The position numbers and the translations under genes are program-made. Shown one piece after another: positions 17,475 through 25,466 of a DNA stretch of 64,000 bases. Numbering within the stretch: the first letter of the stretch is position 1; every line of letters starts with the position of its first letter. The stretch is taken from contig CANQBH010000007.1 in the NCBI GenBank assembly GCA_947589155.1, positions 1-64,000 on the forward strand, written 5' to 3'. Origin of the DNA: an uncultured Lachnospiraceae bacterium. Lineage in GTDB: Bacteria > Bacillota > Clostridia > Lachnospirales > Lachnospiraceae. The notes beneath the pieces were generated by a model, which saw nothing but the letters and a program-made list of their open reading frames with translations, searched no databases and was not told the DNA's origin.

Positions 17475-18890
17475 TTATTTTGCGCCGTCTCCGGTCAGGA
17501 CGACGACGACCGTTTTACAGAGGATCCGCAGATCCAGAAAGATCGACCAGTTCCTGATGTATTCGCTGTCGAGGCGTACCACCTCTTCAAAATCCGTGAT
17601 ATTGTTCCTGCCGCTGACCTGCCAGAGGCCCGTGATCCCCGGCTTGAAACTGAGGCGCATTTTGTGGTGCGGGGAATACCGCTGATATTCGTCCACGGTC
17701 GGCGGCCTCGTGCCCACAAGGCTCATGTCGCCCTTGAGCACATTGTAGAACTGCGGAAATTCGTCAATGCTCGTCCGGCGGATCAGCGCGCCGATCCCCG
17801 GCAGGATCCTCGGGTCGTCCTCGATCTTAAACATCAGCCCGTCCATCTCGTTGTCCGCCATCAGTTCCGTCTTGCGCCGGTCGGCGTCCTGATACATCGA
17901 GCGGAACTTGTAGAGGCGGAACGGCCGTCCGTTCTTGCCGATCCGCTCCTGCGTGTAGAAGACGGGGCCGGGGTCCGCTTTTCGGATCGCCGGAGCGACA
18001 AACAGCCAGAGCACGCCCGTGATCGCAAGCCCCACCAGCGCGCCGACGATGTCAATGGCGCGCTTCAGCCACAACTGCCAGACGGACGCCACCTGATTGC
18101 TCGACGTCACGACCATATGCCCGCCGATCCTCTCCATCATGCGGTTTGGAAGGCGCTCCGTATTCATCAGAAGACAGATGTGGACGACCACGCCGAGTTC
18201 GAGAAGGAAGTCTACGATACGGTTCTGCAGCGCGCCGCTTCCCACGCTCAGATACGCCTCGTCCACCACGTTTTCCATCAGGTAGTCCTCGAGCCCGTCC
18301 CGATTCGCGACGACCGGAACGCCGGCGATCTCCTCGCCCTTACAGTCCTTGTCCATGATGATGACGCCGGAGAGTTCAAACATATCGTACGCTCTTTTGT
18401 TAAATTCGGATACGATCTGCTCCGCGGTCTCGACGTTCGCGATCAAAAGCATCTGCGGCAGTTCATGGTTCTGCAGGATCTTGAGCCGCAGGAACCGCTT
18501 CCAGAGGATCCGCACCGCATAGATGACGAAAAAAGCGATCAGGCCGGTCAGACCGTAGATGATACGGGAGAAGACATAGCCCAACTGCACCAGATACAGA
18601 TAGATCGTAAAGATCGCGTAGGTCTCGATCAGAAGGGTGAACACCGCGCGCAGTTCCATCCAGCGGTCGCGGCGGATGATGTTTTTGTAGGCGGACGTGG
18701 CGACCGCGCAAAGGGCATAGATCACCAGCAGCACCAGCCATTGTACTTCGAGGACGGGCTGCCATGTAAATTCATAATCCAGCTGCAGGCGCACCCAGAG
18801 GGCGACGCCGTATGAAAGTGAGAGGGCAAGAAGATCGCCTAAGAGGAAATCAAAATGCTTGACCCATGATTTTAACGCTTTTTTATACAT
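17475..18890 (-). CDS. Polyprenyl-phosphate sugar-1-phosphate transferase (WcaJ/WbaP-like)
   Basis: This 471-residue membrane enzyme starts exopolysaccharide or O-unit assembly by moving a sugar 1-phosphate to undecaprenyl phosphate. The N-terminal half has four to five membrane segments and a nucleotide-binding-like domain. The C-terminal third is the bacterial sugar transferase domain, with a membrane helix, RIGKNGRPFRLYKFRSM and KPGITGLWQVSGRN. The specific sugar is not evident. An extended -10 promoter and a structured leader precede it; mutY follows. Confidence 0.93.
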   Translation of the reverse strand: MYKKALKSWVKHFDFLLGDLLALSLSYGVALWVRLQLDYEFTWQPVLEVQWLVLLVIYALCAVATSAYKNIIRRDRWMELRAVFTLLIETYAIFTIYLYLVQLGYVFSRIIYGLTGLIAFFVIYAVRILWKRFLRLKILQNHELPQMLLIANVETAEQIVSEFNKRAYDMFELSGVIIMDKDCKGEEIAGVPVVANRDGLEDYLMENVVDEAYLSVGSGALQNRIVDFLLELGVVVHICLLMNTERLPNRMMERIGGHMVVTSSNQVASVWQLWLKRAIDIVGALVGLAITGVLWLFVAPAIRKADPGPVFYTQERIGKNGRPFRLYKFRSMYQDADRRKTELMADNEMDGLMFKIEDDPRILPGIGALIRRTSIDEFPQFYNVLKGDMSLVGTRPPTVDEYQRYSPHHKMRLSFKPGITGLWQVSGRNNITDFEEVVRLDSEYIRNWSIFLDLRILCKTVVVVLTGDGAK

Positions 18891-18927
18891 GTCCGATCCT
18901 TTGTCGCATTTGTTGTCTTCGCTATGA

Positions 18928-18994
18928 TACCATCTCGACTGCCGTCTCGATGGTGATGCTCGTCAAACGCCGACCGACGCAAGCGTCGTCGGCG
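18928..18994 (-). other. Structured leader upstream of the sugar transferase
   Basis: Two inverted repeats lie in the leader: a near-perfect 12-pair stem at 18968-18994 (CGCCGACGACGC/GCGTCGGTCGGCG, two-base loop), and ACCATC/GATGGT at about 18928-18953. Neither is followed by a T-run, so they are not simple terminators. I matched it to no known riboswitch. Confidence 0.5.
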
Positions 18995-19005
18995 CTTTCC
19001 TCGCT

Positions 19006-19014
19006 ATTATACCA
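19006..19014 (-). promoter_or_regulatory. Extended -10 promoter for the sugar transferase
   Basis: TGGTATAAT on the minus strand with only a weak -35. It implies a leader of about 110 bases. Confidence 0.6.
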
Positions 19015-19062
19015 CAACTTTGCATAATTCTATACCCTTTTGTCGACAGAAGCGGTTTTTGC

Positions 19063-19089
19063 AAAAAAACAGGGGCCGAAAGGCCCCTG
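19063..19089 (-). terminator. Terminator after the crotonase gene
   Basis: CAGGGGCC/GGCCCCTG stem with a TTTC loop followed by seven T residues on the minus strand. Confidence 0.95.
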
Positions 19090-19143
19090 CTGATTGGTTT
19101 AGAACATTGCGGTTTGAACCCCCGCCGTTTTGCGATCCGCGGT

Positions 19144-19947
19144 TTAGAAATCCTTCAGATCGGCCGCGCGCCGCTCCAGAAACGCGCTCATGCCTTCTTT
19201 TTTATCGGCGGTGGAACATGCGACGCCGAACAGGTTCGCTTCCATCTCGACCGCGTTTTTGATGTCCATGTCGTAGCCGTTGTTGATCGCCGCCTTCGCC
19301 AGCGATACCGCGTAACTTCCTTTGCTGATGATCTTCTTTGCCATCGCTTTCGCGCTATCGAGCAGTTCTTCCTTGGCGACCACATGGTTCACAAGGCCGA
19401 TCCGATACGCTTCCTCGGCGTCGATGCTGTCGCAGGTGAAGATCATTTCCTTGGCGCGGCCCATGCCGACCAGACGCGCAAGGCGCTGCGTGCCGCCAAA
19501 GCCCGGAATAATGCCTAGCCCCGTCTCCGGCTGTCCGAACGTCGCGTTGTCCGCCGCGATACGGATATCGCAGGCCATCGCGATCTCACAGCCGCCGCCC
19601 AGCGCAAAGCCGTTGACCGCCGCGATCGTCACCTGACGCATATTGTTCAGAAGGAAGAACGGCACGGAGGCTTTCTCTCCGAACGCACGCGCTTCCGCCG
19701 CGGTAAAGTTGACCATCTCCGCGATGTCGGCTCCCGCCACAAAAGATTTGTAAGGATTGTCTTTTTTGTCCGGGCCGCCGGTCAGGATCACGACCTTGAC
19801 GTCGTCCCTGCCTTCGATCTCCGTCAAAACGTCCTTTAATTCGTCCAGCGTCTCGCTGTTTAACGCGTTCAGCGCCGCCGGCCGGCTGATGTAAAGAACC
19901 GCGATCTCGTCTTCCACTTCCAGTTTCAGGTTTTGATATGTACCCAT
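19144..19947 (-). CDS. crt: Short-chain enoyl-CoA hydratase (crotonase family)
   Basis: A 267-residue crotonase-fold enzyme that hydrates 2-enoyl-CoA such as crotonyl-CoA. The oxyanion-hole segment is FVAGADIAEM, then GGGCEIAMACD and QPETGLGIIPGFGGTQRL supply the two catalytic glutamates. In Clostridia this enzyme serves butyryl-CoA formation, but thl, hbd, bcd and etf are absent here, so another acyl-CoA role is possible. The start at 19947 is chosen for its GGAGGAGGAG site, not the ATG at 19962. It has its own promoter overlapped by a Rex-like palindrome and a strong terminator. Confidence 0.9.
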   Translation of the reverse strand: MGTYQNLKLEVEDEIAVLYISRPAALNALNSETLDELKDVLTEIEGRDDVKVVILTGGPDKKDNPYKSFVAGADIAEMVNFTAAEARAFGEKASVPFFLLNNMRQVTIAAVNGFALGGGCEIAMACDIRIAADNATFGQPETGLGIIPGFGGTQRLARLVGMGRAKEMIFTCDSIDAEEAYRIGLVNHVVAKEELLDSAKAMAKKIISKGSYAVSLAKAAINNGYDMDIKNAVEMEANLFGVACSTADKKEGMSAFLERRAADLKDF

Positions 19948-20024
19948 ACGCTCCTCCTCCATATGCCGTCCGACTCCGCCGGACGTTTCCTGCTTCGCGC
20001 CCGCGGCGCATTTTTCATATCCTG

Positions 20025-20053
20025 ACTATACTACTTTGACAAAAAATTGTCAA
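20025..20053 (-). promoter_or_regulatory. Crotonase promoter
   Basis: TTGACA (20048-20053), 17-base spacer, TATAGT (20025-20030) on the minus strand, beginning right after the proC stop. Confidence 0.88.
20036..20053. promoter_or_regulatory. 18-bp palindrome, Rex-operator-like
   Basis: TTGACAA-N4-TTGTCAA is a perfect palindrome covering the -35 and much of the spacer. Its 7-4-7 geometry and TTG/CAA ends match Rex operators (TTGTxAA-N4-TTxACAA), though two inner positions of each half-site differ. Confidence 0.5.
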
Positions 20054-20054
20054 T

Positions 20055-20864
20055 CTATTGCCGCCCGAGTTCCCGCGATTTTTCCACGCAGGCGCGCTGC
20101 GCAACGATCACGGCGTTGCGGAATCCCGCTTCCTCGAGTTTTGCCACCGCTTCGATCGTCGTTCCCCCCGGCGAGCAGACCGCGTCCTTCAGCGCGCCCG
20201 GGTGCTCTCCTGTCTGCAATACCATCTTCGCCGAACCGAGCAGCGACTGCGCCGCAAAGACGTAGGCCTGCTCCCGCGGCATACCGTCCGCCACCGCGGC
20301 GTCGGCCATCGCCTCCATGAACAGATACGCGTAGGCCGGAGACGAGCCGCTCACGCCCACAACCGTATCCATCAGGGATTCCGGCACGACCTCCGCGCGC
20401 CCGAAACTCTCAAAGATCTTCCGCACTTCCGAAAGTTTTTCCGTATCCGCCGCCGCGTTTGGCGCAAGCGCGCTCATCGCCTCGCCCACAAGCGCCGGCG
20501 TATTTGGCATCGCGCGCACGATCGCGCGGTCCTGTCCGAGCGCCGCCTCAAGTTTGGCGATACTCGTTCCCGCCGCCACGGAAACGACGACCGCCTCTTT
20601 CTTCAGGCAGTCTTTCACCTCCGCCGCCACGTCCATGATCTGATGCGGTTTGACCGCGAGGATCAAAACGTCCGCGCGCTTTGCGATCTCGCGGTTGTCC
20701 GTATAGACGGCGATCCCGAACTCCCGCTCCAGTTTTTCCCTGGTCTCCGCGCTTCGGCAGGAGGCGAAGATCCGCTCCTTCGGCGCAAGTAAGGCGCGAA
20801 GGATCCCGCCGATCATCGCGCTTCCCATATGGCCGCCGCCGATCACTCCTATCGTTCGTTCCAT
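20055..20864 (-). CDS. proC: Pyrroline-5-carboxylate reductase
   Basis: Makes proline from 1-pyrroline-5-carboxylate with NAD(P)H, the last step of proline synthesis. The 269-residue protein has an N-terminal Rossmann site (IGVIGGGHMGSAMIGGIL), an internal VSVAAGTSIAKLE segment, and the signature GVSGSSPAYAYLFMEAMADAAV in the dimer-forming C-terminal domain. It is 15 bases after the aminotransferase and ends the rarA-aminotransferase-proC unit. Confidence 0.95.
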   Translation of the reverse strand: MERTIGVIGGGHMGSAMIGGILRALLAPKERIFASCRSAETREKLEREFGIAVYTDNREIAKRADVLILAVKPHQIMDVAAEVKDCLKKEAVVVSVAAGTSIAKLEAALGQDRAIVRAMPNTPALVGEAMSALAPNAAADTEKLSEVRKIFESFGRAEVVPESLMDTVVGVSGSSPAYAYLFMEAMADAAVADGMPREQAYVFAAQSLLGSAKMVLQTGEHPGALKDAVCSPGGTTIEAVAKLEEAGFRNAVIVAQRACVEKSRELGRQ

Positions 20865-20879
20865 GCCTTCCTCCTTTTT

Positions 20880-22166
20880 TCAGCCGCGCTGCCGCAGTTC
20901 GTGCTCCGCCGTTGCGATCCGCGCGCAGAGCGCAAAGATCTCCGTCGCCGTTTCAAGTTCCTCCATCGTCGGATACGACGGCGCAATCCGTATGACCTTA
21001 TCCTCCGGATCCTTTCCGTAAGGGAACGGCGCGCCCGCCGGCGTCAGCACCACGCCGGCGTCCTTTGCGAGTTCTACGATCCGCGCCGCGCAGCCTTCCA
21101 CGGATTCAAACGTGATGAAATAGCCGCCGAGCGGACGGATCCAGCTGCCCGCGCCCCTGCCCGCAAGTTCCCGCTCAAGAATGGAGAGGACGAGTTCAAA
21201 GCGCGGCCGCAGCAGCGCCGCGTGCTTTTCCATGTGCGCTTCCACACCGGCAAGATCCTTGAAATAGCGGACGTGGCGCAACTGGTTGATCTTGTCGTAG
21301 CCGATCGTCTGGATCACCATGGACTTCTTCGCATCCGCGAGATTGGCCGCGGAAGCCGCCATCGCCGAGATCCCCGCGCCCGCAAACGATACCTTGGACG
21401 TGGAGGCGAACATGAACACCATGTCCGGATTTCCCGCCTTTTCGCACTCCTCGAGGATGTTGAGCATCCTGCCGTTTTCCGGCCCGTAGAGGTGATGGAC
21501 CGCGTAAGCGTTGTCCCAGAAGATCCGAAAGTCCTCCGCCGCCGGACGCAGCGCCGCCATGCGTTTTATCGTGCGGTCGGAATAGACCACGCCCTGCGGG
21601 TTGGAATACTTCGGCACGCACCAGATCCCCTTGACGGACGGGTCGGCGACGAGTTCTTCCACCCGATCCATGTCCGGCCCTTCCTCTGTCATCGGTACGT
21701 TGATCATGCGGATCCCGAAATGCTCCGTGATCGCAAAATGCCTGTCGTATCCCGGCACCGGACAAAGAAAGGCGACGTCCTTCTCGCAGCGCCACGGTTT
21801 TTTCCCGAGCAGGCCGAGCAGCATTGCGCGCGCCACAAGGTCGTACATGATGTTCAGGCTGGAATTGCCGTAGATCATCACCTGCTCCGGCCTCACGTCC
21901 ATGATCTCCGCCATGAGGCGCTTCGCCTCCGGAATCCCGTCCACGCCGCCGTAATTGCGCGTGTCCATGCCGTCCTCGGTCAGCATTTCATCGGTTGGCT
22001 CGAGCACGTTCATCAGGCCCATGCCGATGTCAAGCTGCTCCGTGGAAGGTTTTCCCCGCGACATATCCAACTGCAGGCCTTTGGCCTGATACGTCCGGTA
22101 GGTCTTCCGCAGCCTCTCAAGTTCCTGCTGCAATCCTTCTTTTGTCATCTGCGCATATGTATCCAT
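20880..22166 (-). CDS. PLP-dependent aminotransferase (MocR-like aminotransferase / AspT type)
   Basis: A 428-residue fold-type I aminotransferase. LDMSRGKPSTEQLDI near the N-terminus and STSKVSFAGAGISAMAAS, with the likely PLP lysine, match the family annotated as aspartate aminotransferase AspT in actinobacteria. Aspartate/2-oxoglutarate is the likeliest pair but is not proven. The frame stays open to 22514 inside rarA; the ATG at 22166, with GGAGG upstream, is the true start. It is 16 bases after rarA. Confidence 0.85.
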   Translation of the reverse strand: MDTYAQMTKEGLQQELERLRKTYRTYQAKGLQLDMSRGKPSTEQLDIGMGLMNVLEPTDEMLTEDGMDTRNYGGVDGIPEAKRLMAEIMDVRPEQVMIYGNSSLNIMYDLVARAMLLGLLGKKPWRCEKDVAFLCPVPGYDRHFAITEHFGIRMINVPMTEEGPDMDRVEELVADPSVKGIWCVPKYSNPQGVVYSDRTIKRMAALRPAAEDFRIFWDNAYAVHHLYGPENGRMLNILEECEKAGNPDMVFMFASTSKVSFAGAGISAMAASAANLADAKKSMVIQTIGYDKINQLRHVRYFKDLAGVEAHMEKHAALLRPRFELVLSILERELAGRGAGSWIRPLGGYFITFESVEGCAARIVELAKDAGVVLTPAGAPFPYGKDPEDKVIRIAPSYPTMEELETATEIFALCARIATAEHELRQRG

Positions 22167-22182
22167 CACTGCCTCCTGTCTT

Positions 22183-23520
22183 TCATTCTGTATCTTCTCC
22201 CGCTTCCCTGCGGATTCGCTGCAAATAGTCCGCCGCCCGTTTCTCGAAGCCGATCTCCGTCGGCTCGTAGAACCGCGTGCCCGCGAGCGCGTCCGGCAGA
22301 TATTGCTGTGCGACGTAGTGGTTCTTAAAATCGTGCGCATACTGATAGCCTTCGCCGCGCCCGAGTTTTCCCGCCGAGCGGTAGTGGGCGTCCTGCAGAT
22401 GGATCGGGATTGGCGCCGTCCTCGTATCTTCCACCGTTTTGAGAGCGCGCTCCACGGAGAGATAGGACGCGTTGCTTTTCGGCGCGCACGCCACATAATT
22501 GACAGCCTCCGCAAGCACGATCCGGCTTTCCGGCATCCCGAGGCGTTCCACCGCCTGCGCCGCCGCCACCGCGACCTGAAGCGCCTGCGGGTCGGCCATG
22601 CCGACGTCTTCCGCCGCGCAGATCATGATACGGCGCGCGATAAATTTGACGTCCTCGCCCGCATAGAGCATCCGCGCCAGATAGTAGATCGCGGCGTCGG
22701 GGTCGGAACCGCGCATACTCTTGATAAACGCCGAGATCGTATCGTAATGCTGATCCCCGTTTTTATCATATTTCACGACCCGCCGCTGAATACATTCGGA
22801 CGCGACGTCCAGCGTGATCCGGATCTTGCCGTCTGCATCCTTTGGCGTCGTCAGCACGCCGAGTTCGATCGCCGTCAGCGCCGTCCGCGCGTCGCCGTTT
22901 GCCGTGTCGCTCAGAAATTCCAGCGCGTCGTCGTCGATCACCGCGCCGTACGCGCCCATGCCCTTCTTTTTATCGCTCAGGGCGCGCTGCAAAAGCAGGC
23001 GGATATCCTCTTTGGACAGCGGCTTGAGTTCAAAGATGACCGAGCGCGAGAGCAGGGCGCCGTTGACCTCGAAGTACGGGTTTTCCGTCGTCGCGCCGAT
23101 CAATACGACCGTGCCGTCCTCAACGAACGGCAGAAGATAATCCTGCTGCCCCTTGTTGAAGCGGTGGATCTCGTCGATAAAGAGGATCGTCCTCTGCCCG
23201 TACATCCCCATCGCGTCCTTCGCCTGCGCCACGACCTCTTCCATGTCCTTCTTTCCCGCGGCCGTCGCGTTGATCGAAGTAAAGCGCGCCTGCGTCGTGT
23301 GGGCGATGACGCGCGCGAGCGTCGTCTTGCCGGTCCCCGGCGGGCCGTAGAAGATGATCGAACTGATCTTGTCGGCCATGATCGCGCGGTAGAGCAGTTT
23401 ATCCTTGCCGATGATGTGCTGCTGCCCGACCACTTCCTCCAGCGTCTCGGGCCGCATCCGCGAAGCCAGCGGCGATTCCGTTTTCTTTTGTTCCTGTCGC
23501 ATATAATCAAATAGATCCAT
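22183..23520 (-). CDS. rarA: Replication-associated recombination ATPase RarA (MgsA)
   Basis: A AAA+ ATPase that acts at stalled replication forks. Of its 445 residues, the N-terminal third carries Walker A GPPGTGKTTLA and Walker B ILFIDEIHRFN, with sensor 1 in IGATTENPYFEV. The C-terminal region (SMRGSDPDAAIYYLARM, then DVGMADPQAL) is the MgsA tetramerisation part. Two ATGs are adjacent; the second is favoured because AAAGGA is then six bases upstream. It probably leads the transcript with the aminotransferase and proC. Confidence 0.93.
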   Translation of the reverse strand: MDLFDYMRQEQKKTESPLASRMRPETLEEVVGQQHIIGKDKLLYRAIMADKISSIIFYGPPGTGKTTLARVIAHTTQARFTSINATAAGKKDMEEVVAQAKDAMGMYGQRTILFIDEIHRFNKGQQDYLLPFVEDGTVVLIGATTENPYFEVNGALLSRSVIFELKPLSKEDIRLLLQRALSDKKKGMGAYGAVIDDDALEFLSDTANGDARTALTAIELGVLTTPKDADGKIRITLDVASECIQRRVVKYDKNGDQHYDTISAFIKSMRGSDPDAAIYYLARMLYAGEDVKFIARRIMICAAEDVGMADPQALQVAVAAAQAVERLGMPESRIVLAEAVNYVACAPKSNASYLSVERALKTVEDTRTAPIPIHLQDAHYRSAGKLGRGEGYQYAHDFKNHYVAQQYLPDALAGTRFYEPTEIGFEKRAADYLQRIRREAGEDTE

Positions 23521-23569
23521 CATTTTTCCTTTACTACGATACTAGATTGGCGGAAAAAACACAAGCGCT

Positions 23570-24757
23570 TTACGGCAGGCTGTCCCTCGCCTTCTGCACC
23601 ATATCCCTGACAAAGCCTTCCGTATCCCTGCGGATCTCCTCCCACGTCACTTTCTCGATCGCGTCCAGATCCACGCCGACGTCGGCAAAGAGATCCGGCA
23701 GATCCGAGGTCTTGACGAGCGTGCCGTCAAAACTGCCTTCGGCAAGCGTCGTCTCATCGTTCTTCGTAACGATCATATCCGAGATCTTCATCTTTGCCCC
23801 GTTTTCTTCCGGCTCAAGTTCCATGGAAAGCCGCGCCTGATAGACGTCTCCGGTGTTCGTCTCATAGTCGGCGGTAAGCGAAAAGAGGTTCGTATAAGTG
23901 ATCTCGCCGTCGCGCGCCACCGTCAGCGTCGCGCGCTCGTCATCCGGCAGTTCCCTTGTGATGATGCAGCGGTCCGCCTTCTCCCCGTCCACGACAAGGG
24001 AAAGCCCTTCCACGCTGCGGGAAAGATCGACCTCGACATGCCGCAGGCGGCTCTGCGGGGTCAGAAAGACGTCGACGACGATATCATGATCCGGCGCTTC
24101 CATGCCGAGCAGTTCCCAGAGGAAGCCGCCGCTGCCCTGCGGAATGACGATCCTATATTCCCGGCTGATCTTCCCGTCGTCGTTGATCGTCCGTCCGGTC
24201 TCGCTGATATCGATCTGCTGCATCAGTGCAACGATGTTTCCCATGTTGTCGTGGAACCATTCGCGGTCCAGATCGGACGTCAGTTCCGGCGCTTTCGGAA
24301 ACAGGTTCTCGCCGGTCACGAACGCCTGCGACAGGCCGTCCAACATCGGCACCACCATATACATGGTCTCCTCACGCGCATAGAGATCCATTTCCCCGAC
24401 ATTGAACCAAAGCACGTCCATATCGGCGTGCATCGTCATCTCCTTATGCGCGAAACTGCGCGCGCCCTCCACGTCCATCGCGGAGGAAAAGCCGAGCCCT
24501 TCGACGCTGTGCATATGCGCCCTGCCGCTGTATGTCACGTCGCCGTTCATGTAGTTGCAGAACAGATCCATCATGTCCAGGTTGCACGCCAGATACGACG
24601 GGTCTTTTAGCGTATGCTCGGCGAAATACATGGTGGCGCGCAGCATACGCACGCGCGGATTGCGCGCCGCCAGCGCCAGCGCTGCTGCCACAAGAAGAAG
24701 GAGCAGGACGCACAAGAGCAGTCCGCGCCGCTTTCCACGCTTTTTCTCTTTTTCCAT
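23570..24757 (-). CDS. Hypothetical membrane-anchored extracellular protein
   Basis: I do not recognise this 395-residue protein. A basic N-terminus (KEKKRGKRRG) and one strong hydrophobic segment (LLLCVLLLLLVAAALALAA) suggest a type II anchor with the rest outside the cell. The body is soluble and rich in acidic residues and strand-like segments, with no catalytic motif seen. No lipobox is evident. It follows the FNT channel by 30 bases and may share its transcript. Confidence 0.7.
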   Translation of the reverse strand: MEKEKKRGKRRGLLLCVLLLLLVAAALALAARNPRVRMLRATMYFAEHTLKDPSYLACNLDMMDLFCNYMNGDVTYSGRAHMHSVEGLGFSSAMDVEGARSFAHKEMTMHADMDVLWFNVGEMDLYAREETMYMVVPMLDGLSQAFVTGENLFPKAPELTSDLDREWFHDNMGNIVALMQQIDISETGRTINDDGKISREYRIVIPQGSGGFLWELLGMEAPDHDIVVDVFLTPQSRLRHVEVDLSRSVEGLSLVVDGEKADRCIITRELPDDERATLTVARDGEITYTNLFSLTADYETNTGDVYQARLSMELEPEENGAKMKISDMIVTKNDETTLAEGSFDGTLVKTSDLPDLFADVGVDLDAIEKVTWEEIRRDTEGFVRDMVQKARDSLP

Positions 24758-24787
24758 TCCGTCTCCACTCCTTTCCTTTTTTGCCTT

Positions 24788-25393
24788 TTACGGGGCCGCC
24801 TTCTTACAGAGCGGGATCAGTACGCCCCCGACAGCATTTCCCAAAACAATGAAAAGTATGCGCAAAAACGTCGCGCCGTTCCACATCCCCGCCATGGAAA
24901 AATAAAACATATCCGCAATGCAGTGCTCGAAGCCGCAGAGGATGAAGGCGGACACGCAGGCGTAGAGCAGGATCGGATTCTGCGTTTTTTTGTAGCCGTC
25001 GACGGCGATATACATCAGAAGGCCGCAGAAGACCGCGAGGATGAACAGGCTGCCTAAACTATCCTTAACCTTGACGTCGCAGAGTTCCGCCGCCCTTTCC
25101 GCGATCTTTTTCGCGCGTGTGGCGCGAAGCAGCAGCGCCGCCGCCCCCGTCCCAAGGAAATTTCCGAGGAGGATCACCGGCAGTTCGGCGCGAAATTTCG
25201 CGTCTTCGTCGAAGAAATAACCGATCTTTCCGGTAAAGAGGTGCAGCCCGTGCACGCAGATCGAATACAGGCCCACGGTAAACAGCAGCGCGCCTACGAC
25301 GCTAGAATCCACGGAAAGATAGAGCGCGCCGCCGATCCCGATCGCGATTCCCGCGAGAACGGCGCTCAGCCCTGCATGAAGCAAGTGTTTCAT
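24788..25393 (-). CDS. Short formate/nitrite transporter (FNT) family channel
   Basis: A 201-residue polytopic membrane protein. GLHLFTGKIGYF, LLGNFLGTGAAAL, CGFEHCIADMFYFSMAG (the conserved pore histidine follows GFE) and VLGNAVGGVL match the FNT fold, which conducts formate, nitrite or related anions. It is much shorter than the usual 260-280 residues, mainly through shorter ends and loops, but about six membrane segments remain. The substrate cannot be assigned. It lies just past the oppA terminator. Confidence 0.8.
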   Translation of the reverse strand: MKHLLHAGLSAVLAGIAIGIGGALYLSVDSSVVGALLFTVGLYSICVHGLHLFTGKIGYFFDEDAKFRAELPVILLGNFLGTGAAALLLRATRAKKIAERAAELCDVKVKDSLGSLFILAVFCGLLMYIAVDGYKKTQNPILLYACVSAFILCGFEHCIADMFYFSMAGMWNGATFLRILFIVLGNAVGGVLIPLCKKAAP

Positions 25394-25412
25394 GTTCAGT
25401 TCTCCTTTTTCA

Positions 25413-25441
25413 TAAAAGAGACCTCCGCAAATGCGAAGGCC
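25413..25441 (-). terminator. Terminator after oppA
   Basis: A ten-pair stem (GGCCTTCGCA/TGCGGAGGTC, with G-U pairs) followed by TCTCTTTT on the minus strand. The T-run is imperfect, so some read-through into the FNT gene is possible. Confidence 0.7.
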
Positions 25442-25466
25442 TCCGGAACCATTTATTTATCCATTT

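Noticed and set aside
17388..18815. A 475-codon plus-strand open frame
   Set aside because: Antisense to the sugar transferase; no motif.
20829..22328. A 499-codon plus-strand open frame
   Set aside because: It is antisense to the aminotransferase and the rarA end, rich in Arg/His as expected from GC-rich antisense frames, with no ribosome site or recognisable domain.
22167..22514. N-terminal extension of the aminotransferase
   Set aside because: This stretch is the out-of-frame rarA coding sequence; a proper ATG with GGAGG is at 22166.
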